Of a stretch of 64,000 nucleotides of DNA, positions 21,933 through 31,769 are shown one piece after another. The stretch lies in assembly GCA_022559845.1 (NCBI GenBank), contig CM040117.1:147750732-147814731 (forward strand). Reading direction: 5' to 3'. This stretch comes from Amorphophallus konjac (taxonomy: Eukaryota; Streptophyta; Magnoliopsida; Alismatales; Araceae). The first letter of the stretch is position 1; each line of letters begins with the position of its first letter. The position numbers and the translations under genes are program-made. The notes below the pieces were generated by a model, which saw nothing but the letters and a program-made list of their open reading frames with translations, made no database searches and was not told where the DNA came from.

Positions 21933-23067
21933 TGACGGGATCGTCATGGGATCGACAAGCGATAGCGGACGATCGGCGAGGCGGCACCGGCAACATCAAA
22001 CTATATTTGCTATATCTAAGTGTTTTATGTTAATGGACCACATGAAATTATAAATGGTCCTAATATGTGTGCTTTTATTTTATTAGGAAATTAGGTATAT
22101 ATATATATACCCACCTCCTTAATGTAATGATTTCCCACGGTAGAAACCCATGACCCATGGGATTCCAAAGTGTCCTTTCCCTTCCCCATGTCCCATGGGT
22201 TCTCAAGGTGTCTCTCCCCTTCTCAACCCTTTCCTTATTTAAACACCATGTAACTAACGTTGGAATACAAGACAATGAGAAATATGATGTTTTAACTATG
22301 GCTACTTGGTTTCTCCAATTTTTGGAACTCATGGGTGAGAAGCCCGAATCCACGTCCACCCCCGCCATGGAGGAAGATCGGCAGCTCCGAGTGCACCATT
22401 CCTGAGAAGGGAGCGGGCGAGAAGCCCCATCCAAAGTCTCGGTCGACCTCCCTCGCCGTCCACCGCCGCTGTCATCCTCCACCGCCGTCTATGATCTTCT
22501 TCTGAACCTGCCTTGTCTCTCTCTTCACTTCTCTACACTCACCATCTCTCTCTTCCCCTTTCTCTCTCAATCCCGTTCTCTCTCTCGTGAAGTTCTTTCA
22601 AAAAAAAAAATCACAGATCTGAGAAAAGAAAAACCCCGAGCCGTGGCGATGTTTGCCGACGTTGACATTTTCATGGCGTGAAGCCTCCTTCTTTGGCGTG
22701 AAGCCAACTCTCATTTCTCCCTATCATTTACCTTGTGTTTATTTATTATTGTTTCTATCCCTGCATCAACGACAACACCATCTCTCTTATTCCCTTTTGT
22801 CTTGTAGCTACTTTGTCTTTTCTTCTTTTTCCCCCATCCCCCATTCTTCCTTCTCACTTCATGCGGCACCTACGTACCAGCAAGTTCTCAACAAAGCAGC
22901 AAGGAGACGCCCAAGCGATCATCCACGGTGGGTTTATTTGGCAGCGCTCGTCGGCATGCCCGTGCCCGTCAGATGCCCATCCACATCAACTTTGAAGAAG
23001 CATCAACAATCAGGCACCGACTCAATCTCATGTTAAAATCTCAGACTCGGAGGCTCGTCTCACTTCA
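21933..23067 (+). repeat. M LTR 3
   Basis: 1135 bp, ending CACTTCA at 23067 and followed by the duplication GTGGA and the rest of X's LTR. Confidence 0.93.
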
Positions 23068-24430
23068 GTGGAAATACAAGGTTTATATAGAAATGTATAA
23101 AAGACCTAAACTATCCCTAGATCTAGGGTTAGGGAGGGGCAAATGGGGGATAAGATATTAATCTCCCATGTGGTCAAATGATCAAAAATAAAAAAATACA
23201 ACATGAAATAAAAAACCATTAAAGGGGGGCACCCCTTTGAAAAGGGGGGGATTTAAAATTTTATTCTTATTTGTCCCCTTGATCCAAGTCCTCCCATGGA
23301 CCAAAGACCAGCCCATAAGGCCCATGATCCTAGGTGGACCAATGGGTAAGAGGGTGGGGGACCCTGCTGGACCTACTGGCTTTTTGTAAAGAAACCCAAA
23401 GATTCCTAAGGACTAACATATTGGCTTATAATTGCCATACAATTGCAAACCAATTAGCCTAAGGATATAAATGCAAACAAAAGGATACAAATATAAAAAT
23501 AAAATGTTAGTGCCCGGTGTTGATTCCCATCAGAAATACTGTGCTACGTGGAGCACAAAAGAGTGGCACACGTGGGTGCCAAAAGGAGGGACACGCGTGG
23601 GTGCCAAAGGGGAGGGGCACACATAGGTGCCGAAGGAGGGGGGTAATCAAAACAAAACAACAAGTGTCCACTGTGATCGCTAATTTGTGAACGATGTCAC
23701 ATAGACATTAAAAGAGAAAGGAAACAAAAGGGTTAAATTATATGATGATGAAAAGATGGGGGAGGGAGCATGTGATGCGACTAAAGGAGTGTGATCGCCA
23801 AGTGAGTTACCTCAGAAAGAAGAAATTGATCGCAAAATACCTTGTAAGCAGGGTGTGATGTGAGTCCAACTTCCTCCTTCTATCGGTCGGCCGATGAAGG
23901 GGGTTTTTATCTTGATTACCCTTGAAAAATAAGCAAAGAAAAACAAAGGAGATGGATTAGAAAACCAAGTGTGTAGTATCAATACTCTATGAAAGTAAAT
24001 TTATGCAAGATGGGCATGAACACACCTTGTGTGTGTTTTTGGTTTAAACCCCTTAAGGAGCAAAAGGGAGGGAAATATGAATTCTAATGCAAATAAGCAT
24101 TAAATAATGATCTAGCAAGGGATGCCAGATGGGATGATGGACGTGCAGACTAACAAATAAGAGAATATAAATGACTAAGAAAAGAGGGTGAAGAATGTGA
24201 AGGTTGGTCCTCCACCACCACACTAGGTAGCAGAAGAGAGCGAGCTCGAAGGCACGACCGCAATAGGGAAGAGAAGAGAGGAGAAGAAAATGAGGCTCTC
24301 TCTAACTCCCAGCAACGCAAACACCTGCAGCGTTAGAAAAAAAATAGAACTCTTTCTTCTCTTTTTATTGGCTCTCCTGCTATTGCTCTTTTGTTCACGT
24401 TCAGAAGGACCGCCCGCAGGATTCAAAGGG

Positions 24431-24441
24431 GGTATTTATAG
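24431..24441 (-). promoter_or_regulatory. TATA box of G LTR
   Basis: The minus strand reads CTATAAATACC, a strong plant TATA box. It lies 175 bp downstream of the inverted-repeat array. Confidence 0.75.
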
Positions 24442-24615
24442 GGCTAGAATTCCTTGTTCTAATGGGTTTCAATCAAGGAAATCGATCCCAGGACGTGGAT
24501 CTCTCTTCCACAGAAGAACACGGAGCCAAAATCGATAAGGACGCCATGCATATGAGGTTGCAGACGAAGAGGACACGCAAAGGAATTAGCGACTAAGAAA
24601 ATGTCATCAATTCAA

Positions 24616-24920
24616 TGGGCGTCCATGAGACTGACGTTCATTCCTGGATAAATTATGAAAAAACTGGACTTTCCATAATAAATAACAAGAAATGGCACAT
24701 GTTTGAGAAGGCATTCATAAATGAGCGCCCACGCAAAAGGGCGTCAATTCTTTAGAATTAAAATCCAGTGGAAAATCAGAAAATCGGGAAATAGCGCCCG
24801 CACGAACGGTCGCTCATTCTTATGAGTCGACCTACCGGAGGCCCATGTCGACCTATAGTGGAGGAAAATGGCAACACTCCGAAAGGGCGTTCATTCAAAT
24901 GGCGTCCAGAGAATGGTCGC
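24616..24920. repeat. GCGCCC/GGGCGT inverted-repeat array upstream of the G promoter
   Basis: Units near 24616, 24724, 24793, 24826 and 24883, such as AGCGCCCGCACGAACGGTCGCT (arms AGCG and CGCT) and GCGCCC with GGGCGT. The unit at 24826 instead carries two GTCGACCTA copies. Spacing is irregular and loops vary. Confidence 0.7.
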
Positions 24921-25407
24921 AAATTCCAACTAAATCTGGAAAAAAAAAAAGAAAAATCTTCTTATTGAGCCAGTAATGAAGTCCACTTTGGGGCATTACG
25001 TCTTGACATGAAATTTACTTAACATAGTATCGATTTTGGTGTGTCTACAGGTAGTGGCCTACGGTCCAATCGTCGTCGCTACCCATGCTAGGGCCAGACA
25101 TCTGGCGACATCAATCACGTTTGGCCACTTGGCTCTAATCTTCAGCCCACCCTAATCCTCGAGCACCATCATCGTAGCCACTGAGCGGCCCACTCTAGCG
25201 ACCGCCCATGCAGGCAGCCGACCCCTTGCTCCTATAGTAATAATGACCCACATGGTCATTGATCCCTTGGTCCCCAGCTCCACCAGTACCCAACACGGGC
25301 TTTAAGCCCCGGGCCTCCGGCACAGCACTACCAGCAACCTGCGGGGAGCATCAAGCCACAAGTTTATAACACCTCAACTCCTAATACGGTCATCAAGCCC
25401 TAGGATA

Positions 25408-26150
25408 TGGCCACATTAACACCCAAGATGGGCTTCCAGCCCCAGGTTCTACCTTCATCAACACCCAATACAGGCTTTCAACCCCGGGTCCCAACTTCAT
25501 CAATACCCAAAATGGGCCTCTATCCCTGGGTCCCATCTTCATCAATACCCAAGACCGTCTTCCAACCCTGGGTCCTAGCTTCATCAACACTCGAGACAAG
25601 CTTTCAGCCCTGGGTCCCAACTTCATCAACACTCAAGATAGGCTTCCAGCCCTGGGTTCCAGCTTCATCAATACCTAAGATGGGCCTCTTGTCCTGGGTC
25701 CCAGCTTTATCAACACCCAAGACGGGCATCCAGCCCCAGGTCCCAACTTCATCAGCACCTAAGACGGGCTTCCAGCCCCCGTTCCTAGCTTCATCAACAC
25801 CCAAGATGGGCTTCCAGCCCCGAGTTCAGCTCCATCAACACCTAGGATGGGGCTTCCACCCTTGGGTTCCAACCTCATCAATACCTAAGATGGGCATCCA
25901 GTCCAAGGTCTCAGCTTCATCAACACACAAGACAGCCTTCCAGCACTGGTACCCAACTTCATCAACACCTGACATGGGCTTTCAGTCTCGGGCCCCAGCT
26001 TCATCAACACCCATGATAGGCATCTATCCCTAGGTCTCAGCTTCAATGACACCCGAGATGGGCTTTCAGCCCTGGGTCCCCGCTTCATCAACACCCAATA
26101 TAGGCTTTCAGCCCCATGTCACAACTTAATCAACACCTAATACGAGTATC
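25408..26150 (+). repeat. 39-bp minisatellite
   Basis: About 19 units built on TCATCAACACCCAAGATGGG then CTTCCAGCCCCGGGTCCCA. Because 39 is divisible by 3, one frame stays open for 208 codons (25407-26033) and reads a 13-residue repeat like SSTPKMGFQPWVP. Confidence 0.9.
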
Positions 26151-27740
26151 AAGCTCCGGGTCATCACTCCTCTGGCTTCTCTGACTTCTAACGTGGGCTC
26201 CCAGCCCTGGATTCTAGCCTCACCAGCATCCAACACAGGCGCTAAGTCTCGAGTCCTCAGCACCTCAACTCCCAATACGGGCATCACACCCTGGGGCCCC
26301 AGCTGCATCGTCGACCACCCATCTGAGTCTCATAGCCCCGGTACTAACTACATCAATTGCCCGTGTGAATATTACGCCTCGGGCCCCCAGCATGAGGGTT
26401 GCCAACATAGGTGCTAAGCCCTCGGTCCCAGCCTCCTTTTCAATGGACTGCGCAAGCATCAGACTACAAGTCCCAACTACACAAACTTCCAATATGGGCA
26501 ACGACCCCCGGGTTTTCGACGCCCTTAACACCCAAGACGGGCCTCCAACCTCGATCCAATTTCATTGGTTCCTAACACGGGTGTAGCACCCTAGGTTCTA
26601 GCAACACCTTCAACATTTGGCATGGGCGTCAAGGCACATATCATCACCACACTGATTCCCAATACGAGTTTCCAGCCCCGGGTTTTGGCAACAACATCAA
26701 TGGCCTGCGCGAGTGTCAAGCTCTGGGTCACCACTTCTCTAGCTCCTTACATGGGTAATAAATTCCTAGACTCCGACTACACCAATATCCACCAGAGACA
26801 TCATGCCTCAATCAACCCCGGACTTGGTCCGTTCGGTCTACCACATCGATGATGAGTTGATGTCAGCCCCGTCGGAGAAATGCCACAACGACCGCATAAA
26901 TAGGTGGGCCGCCACCACCATTTCTAATTCCAGAAAGACTCTTTGTCAAAGATGCCCAGATCTCGCTTTGTAGGGGTAGATTAATAATCCCACAGGACTA
27001 GTACATCTCATTCGTCGTAACTTCCAATCGCTTCAGGCTCCTACAACGTACGCAGGAGGATAAGGTGAAACTCAAAGAAACCGGTGCACTAGTACCACGC
27101 CAGCGGCAACCGCACCAGACCAATATCCATCCACCTGAGCCCAAGCGAGGGGCAACTCCAAGGATGAGTGCCAGCTCTCCCTCAAACGGATGTGTGTCAC
27201 TTGGAAAGAGGCCTAACCCGTCTGGAGAACATGAGCCAAGAAGGGGGAAGGGCATCATGCCCAAGATCCTGTAGAACGGTCATCAGCCTAGGCCTACGAT
27301 GTTCATCCCTCTAATGCTCCTTTCCTTGACCAACAGAAGCTGAAAGCGCAACGGGCCTCGCGATTAAACAACTCCAGGTTCCTCCTGAACGGACTCTTGC
27401 TATGTAGTGAAGGACCCGCTGAGCCGGACTTCAGTCCCTGATAGAGTGGGGGCACCGGTCCACCGTCAGAAACACCCCAATAAGAAAAAGGGTAATACGG
27501 ATCATCAATGACACTGTGAAGGTGTTCGCATTCTACCCTATCGACGTCAACTGGCAACTCGGGAACCAGCCCTATCGATGCCAATCAATGATTCGAGATG
27601 AACCCCACTGACACCCGCTTGGTAACTCGGGAGAAACCCCACCAGTGTTGACCGACAATTCTGAGGAGTTCCCACCAACATCAATTGGAAACACTAATAA
27701 AGCTCTATTGGGGCCCCACTGATGGCTACCAACAAACCCT
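26151..27740 (+). other. Degenerate Tat-relic sequence
   Basis: No gene could be supported. Decayed traces of the 39-bp repeat (CAGCCCCGGGT-like pieces) continue to about 26850. After that I see no repeat or domain that I can name. Confidence 0.5.
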
Positions 27741-27741
27741 G

Positions 27742-28190
27742 TTAGGAGCTGTACTTCGATTGCACCTCCCAAAGGGTCAGCAAAACTAATGGCTTCATGA
27801 GCTCTATAGCTGGTGCTAGCACTATCTTCTTGTTACCTCAGGGAGGAGTTTTGTATAGCTCGTGCGCCCTCATGAAGCCCCTAGCTAACAACAAGGCTAA
27901 ATATGAAACTTTGATTGTTAGACTTCAAATGTCCCTCGACATGGGCATCAAATGTCCCAAGACCTATGGGAACTCACAGGAGGTGGCTCGATAGGTCCTC
28001 AACATCTACGACGTGAAGAAGCAAGAGTCAGTCTCGTACCATGTTGTCGTCCTTAGACTCATATGAAAGATCTATCCCTTGGAAATAGAGCATGTCCTGA
28101 GGGGCAGCAATGCCATAGCGGACGCTCTATCTAAGTTGGCTTTGGCCATCAAGCTCATTAGGGCCGAGCCACCCAGATCCTAGTCAAGGC
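27742..28190 (+). pseudogene. Tat-type RNase H remnant
   Basis: RNase H removes RNA from the RNA-DNA hybrid during reverse transcription. The reading frame gives LYFDCTSQRVSKTNG, then GASTIFLLPQGGVLYSSCAL and LANNKAKYETLIVRLQMSLD. After a stop at 27992 and another near 28063 it continues with YPLEIEHVLRGSNAIADALS, followed by KLALAIK. This matches the archaeal-like RNase H of Tat/Ogre elements, where the usual forms are NNEAEYEAL and EHVPRGSNAIADALAKLA. Two Glu positions in the first motif are Lys here, including the probable catalytic one. The first Asp (YFD) and the final Asp (ADAL) remain. Sequence upstream and downstream is too decayed to call RT or integrase. Confidence 0.8.
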
Positions 28191-28261
28191 CTTGGCTGTC
28201 TACTGCAAAGACCAGTCGGTCTCCAGATCCACCCTGAAGCTCCAAGCTCTTCGGTTAAGAG

Positions 28262-28640
28262 TCAATCTGCAGTAGCTACTACAACAGTAACAAGCCATCG
28301 ATGGTGCAACCTACAGGCAATGTCCCCTGACAGTGACAAGCTACGATGACAGCCACAAGGCTCGCAAGTATAAAAAAAGTAAAAAAATAAAAGGGCTAAA
28401 AATAGAGGTACCCCGATGGCTTCAGTCAGCCTCTCCCATGGGACTATTGAAGACAAAAAATGCCTCAAATCCAGCTAAGGTGAAAACTCGCAAGGAGGTC
28501 TCAGGCAAAATCGGGTAACCCCTCAGTGTGAAAACCCAGAAGAGTGCACCGAAAAAAGTAGAAGGGGGATAGTTCTGGCGAAAACTCGAAAGGGCGGTAG
28601 AGCTAATAATAGAAAAAAAAAAATCTCTCATCCTCACTAG
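28262..28640 (+). repeat. Tat 3' region block, copy 1
   Basis: Homologous to 39190-39550: both contain AACAAGCCATC, a run around TATAAAAAAA, ATCGGGTAACCCCTC and GGTAGAGCTA in the same order. Each block is followed by its own minisatellite. Confidence 0.8.
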
Positions 28641-28689
28641 GAATAACTAACCATATTACCCTAAATTCCTTAACAGTATACCACAACAA

Positions 28690-29268
28690 TGGGTCAGCAC
28701 ACCTCCTTCTAGCCATCACACCATCACAGTCAGCCTACACCTAAACTCCTAACCAATACACCACTATGGTTGGTCAGCCCCCAACATTCGGGTCAATACA
28801 CCACCACAGTCGACCTGTGCATCTCTTCCTAGCCTTACGCCTCCACGGTTGGCCTCTATGCCCTTGACCAATATGCCACAATAGCAGGTCAACCTCTACC
28901 TTGGTCATATGCCTCCATAGTTGGCCTGCACCTACCCTTGACCAAAACATCACCATAGTCAGTCAAACACCTAATTCCTGGCCGAAACACCACAATGGTT
29001 GGCCTACACATCACCCAGTCCCTAAGCGATATACCATCACAGTCGATTAGTCCCTAACCATTGGCCATACACCACCATGGTCGCCTGACGCAAATCACAT
29101 GGACCACACACCTCCATGGTCCGCCTATACCAGTCTTTGACCAATACACCATTGTGGTTGGTCAATCCTACACCTTCTTTTTTGGCCATACACTACTACG
29201 GCAGGCCTACACCTCCTTTGGCCTCACACCATTATGGTCAACCTGCATTCACCAGTGACCCATACACC
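28690..29268 (+). repeat. Minisatellite around ACACCACCATGGTTGGCC
   Basis: Units of roughly 50 bp with a core like CCATACACCACCATGGTTGG then CCTACACCT, quite diverged. It resumes to the right of S2 (38993-39060), which shows that S2 landed inside this array. Confidence 0.75.
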
Positions 29269-30395
29269 ATTTCTGTTGCATCCTCTAGTTGATGTTTGGT
29301 GTATGATTTTAATGATATCAAAACGATTGTGCATGTGTTTGTATGTGTTTCATTGAGCAACATGTTTACATCTTGATTGATGAGTTGAAAGATGGCTTCA
29401 AGGTTCACCCTTGAAAGTCATATGAATCTTTGGTGTTTAAGGAACTAATGCTATATTTATCTTGGCTTGTAGGAATAAAATCCATGGATCGTGCTTGGAA
29501 CTTAAAGGAGTCCACCAATGAAGTTCTTATTGAAAAAGGGAGTTAACTCACTCATTGCATTGTGTTGACTTCCACTATGTTTCATACATTCCATCAAAAA
29601 GGTTTTCAATGCCTTGGTTGGGTATTTTCATGCATTTTCCTCATAAGGTTTTTGGGCTTGAAATATCCTCAACCTAGTAACTTGAAATTTGATTAATGTG
29701 ATTTTAATGATGCTTGCTCATTACTTGGACTCATGGTCATTTGATTTGGCAAAATGTTAATGTGCTTCATTCATATTTCACATGAGTTCACATGAGTCTT
29801 TTGAGGGTTGTCACATGCTCATGCATATTATTGATGGGGTTATTGTGATTTCAATGTATGGATGATTCAAAAAGATCCCTTGTTTATATCAATGCTCCTC
29901 GTGAGTTAATGCTTCATGAATGTTAATTTTTAATCAACAAGAATGCCATTTGAATGAATGTGGTTCCATGATATTATACATACTTTGCATTTGGCATAAT
30001 TGTTAACACTTGTGTAATGAAGCATTTTGTTGTTGAAGATTTGGTTGATTCAAGAAAGTTATTGAATGGTTGAGCTCCCATGTCATTATATTTGATTAAG
30101 TGAGAGATTCATATTCATCATATCAAAACCTTATCATATGGTGAATGTGTTTTTGATGGTTGAATTGTGAAGTCAAATACATGCTTAAATGTGTTCAATG
30201 ATGTATTTTTATGTGAACTAGTTCAAAGAGTTAATGCTTGGTTCATGAATTTTGATTCTTATCTAACCTCTTGCTTTTTCATGTTTTCAGGATGAAAATA
30301 CATTGTTAATCTTCATGGGATTATGGTAACATCTAATCACTTTTATTCTCTTAGATTCATGGAGGTTTGAAGTGTTTTTATAACCCATTCTGGCA

Positions 30396-30603
30396 TGGGT
30401 CGACCCATAGGGTCGACCCCTAGTGGTTTCGGGTCGAACAGAACGAGTTTTGAGTAACCTACCTGCAGGGGTCGACCCCTAGGGTCGACTCACTGCAAGG
30501 GTTGACCCCAAGGGTCGACCCCTGTGTTCTAGAATTAATTTTTGGGCTCGGCCGCCCACTGGTTGGCCGAGGGTCGACCCCAAGGGTCGACCCCTTCCGG
30601 TCG
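30396..30603. repeat. GGGTCGACCC palindrome array upstream of the S2 promoter
   Basis: Pairs of palindromes such as TGGGTCGACCCA (30396-30407) and GGGGTCGACCCC (30468-30479) are joined by 2-3 bp. A 7-bp hairpin, CTCGGCC with GGCCGAG, lies near 30547-30571 and resembles the units of the T1 LTR. The array ends about 140 bp before the TATA box. Confidence 0.9.
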
Positions 30604-30742
30604 AGAATTTCGAAACCCATTAAAACCTATTCTAAAACCCTTGAAACTTTACCAAACTATCCCCCAAAGGTTCCTAGACTTATGAGAGTGTTTCTAACAC
30701 ACTTTAGAAGGGTTATATGGGTCTTTTATCCACTCTCCTTAC

Positions 30743-30753
30743 TTTATATATAT
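30743..30753 (+). promoter_or_regulatory. TATA box of S2 5' LTR
   Basis: TTTATATATAT, the only strong TATA box between the palindrome array and the leader. The 3' LTR has its counterpart at 38038-38050. Confidence 0.75.
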
Positions 30754-31104
30754 GTGCTCCGAATTTGGGGAAAATAAGCCCTAATGTGTTCATGTTCTTT
30801 CTTGTAGGAGAAGAAAAAGGGGGAAACAAGGGAGGAGCTCTTGTAAGGTGGTTTTGATCTACTTGAAGTGATTTTTAGAGCTCGTGGAAGAAGAGAAAGA
30901 GGAGCAGATCGAGGATAGGAACAAGAGGAAGCCGAAATCATCATCATCCGACAACGAACCAAGAGGAACCGGAAGAATCGAAGAAGGGGGAGCACTCTAC
31001 ATGCTATATCTTTTTCATTTCAGTCTTTAGACTTTGTTTGGGATTCATTGTATCTATTTTTCTAGGCTTCATACATTTCTGAAAGAATATTGTCTGTGGG
31101 TGTT

Positions 31105-31415
31105 CGGAGAAAGGGTTCTCCGAGTGTTTGTGTTGACACATGTGTGTCGCATTATGCGGAGCATATTCGCGTGTGTACTTGGGCATATTTTAGGGTGTGT
31201 TTCCCGTGTGTGGTTGGGAGTTTACTCCCGTGTGGTTGGGGTGTGTTCTCTGTGTGTGGTTGGGAGTTTACTCCTGGTTGCGTAGGCGTCGCCCTATGTG
31301 TGTGTGTTGGAGTTTGACTCTGTGTGTGTGGGGGGATTTATCCCTGTGTGTGTTTGGTGCGTCATCTCCGTTTGGAGATTTATCCCCGAGTGAAGCCTCT
31401 CCGGGTTTGGTGAGG
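31105..31415 (+). promoter_or_regulatory. Hairpin array in the S2 leader
   Basis: Inverted repeats at 31105-31111/31116-31122 (7-bp arms), 31135-31140/31143-31148, 31216-31220/31225-31229 (GGGAG TTTA CTCCC), 31333-31336/31341-31344, 31364-31369/31374-31379 (ATCTCC GTTT GGAGAT) and 31396-31402/31409-31415, plus weaker ones. Linkers are GTGTGTGGTT-like. The 3' LTR keeps the layout at about 38400-38713. Confidence 0.75.
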
Positions 31416-31691
31416 GGTGGACGTAGGGAGCCCGTCGTGGTTCCGAACCACCTTAAAAATCTATTTATCTTGTGGTTTGCTTTGTGGGATTGTGTGGTTT
31501 GCTTGTTTCATCTGTTCATGTGATCGTGTGAGATCGGCGAGATTGAGAGAATTTAATTATCTTGTTTAGTTAAATCTTCAATCTCGTTAATATTGTTAAT
31601 TATGCTTAGTTAAGTTTTAAATTTACCATTGATCGTGGGGGACAATTCAACCCCCCCTTCTTGTCTACTCGCCTACCCGGGGACCAACAAT

Positions 31692-31703
31692 TGGTATCAG
31701 AGC
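31692..31703 (+). promoter_or_regulatory. Primer-binding site of S2
   Basis: TGGTATCAGAGC, two bases after the 5' LTR, complementary to the 3' end of initiator tRNA-Met. Confidence 0.97.
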
Positions 31704-31769
31704 CACGGCTCTATCTTCTAGGGTCTAACGACCTTTAGAGTGATCCCTCAGCGAGTTTCATTTAGCAAC

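Larger units (their letters stand above)
19495..23067 (+). mobile_element. M: three-LTR TRIM-like element with 94-bp interiors, duplication GTGGA
   Basis: Layout: LTR 19495-20610, interior 20611-20704, LTR 20705-21838, interior 21839-21932, LTR 21933-23067. GTGGA flanks both ends (19490-19494, 23068-23072). Each LTR starts TGA(C/T)GGGATCGTC and ends CACTTCA. Each interior starts with an initiator-Met primer site two bases after the LTR and ends with a short purine tract. There is no coding capacity. Ordinary TRIM elements also have tiny interiors, but their LTRs are usually a few hundred bp or less, so 1.1-kb LTRs around 94 bp is unusual. The extra LTR-interior unit resembles tandem forms produced by recombination between LTRs. 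Confidence 0.93.
13774..23532 (-). mobile_element. X: non-autonomous LTR retrotransposon, duplication GAAAT
   Basis: Two LTRs starting TGATG and ending CATCA (13774-15716 and 18029-23532, the latter carrying insertion M) flank a 2.3-kb interior. The 5-bp GAAAT lies on both sides (13769-13773, 23533-23537), proving one insertion event. The interior has an initiator-Met primer site (18014-18025), a gag relic, an unrecognised 319-codon ORF and a polypurine tract. There is no pol, so X depended on another element. It sits inside the LTR of G. Confidence 0.95.
18029..23532 (-). repeat. 5' LTR of X, split by M
   Basis: About 1926 bp of LTR sequence in two pieces, 18029-19494 and 23068-23532, interrupted by M. 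The TATA box is CTATATAAAC at 23081-23090 on the minus strand. M sits 13 bp downstream of it, so the promoter is cut off from the rest of X. Confidence 0.95.
23538..25049 (-). repeat. Upstream half of the G LTR
   Basis: On the minus strand it starts TGTAGACACACC at 25049. It contains an inverted-repeat array (24616-24920) and a TATA box (24431-24441), then leader sequence that continues across X to 13768. There is no gene; the short open frames around 24220-24540 lie in the leader. Confidence 0.7.
29274..31689 (+). repeat. 5' LTR of S2
   Basis: 2416 bp. AT-rich U3 up to about 30390, a GGGTCGACCC palindrome array (30396-30603), TATA box (30743-30753), then a transcribed leader with the hairpin array (31105-31415) and the LTR end at 31689. 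The short open frames in it are not genes. Confidence 0.96.

Noticed and set aside
24223..24538. Open frames of 67 and 82 codons on both strands
   Set aside because: They lie in the leader of the G LTR, start at no conserved place and show no domain.
23521..25049. Host gene promoter around the strong TATA box at 24431
   Set aside because: The box lies in an LTR whose minus-strand reading continues across X to the G gag, so it is the G element's promoter.
25407..26033. 208-codon repeat protein as a real gene
   Set aside because: It is explained by a 39-bp minisatellite; no start context, promoter or domain supports a gene. Kept only as a low-interest finding.
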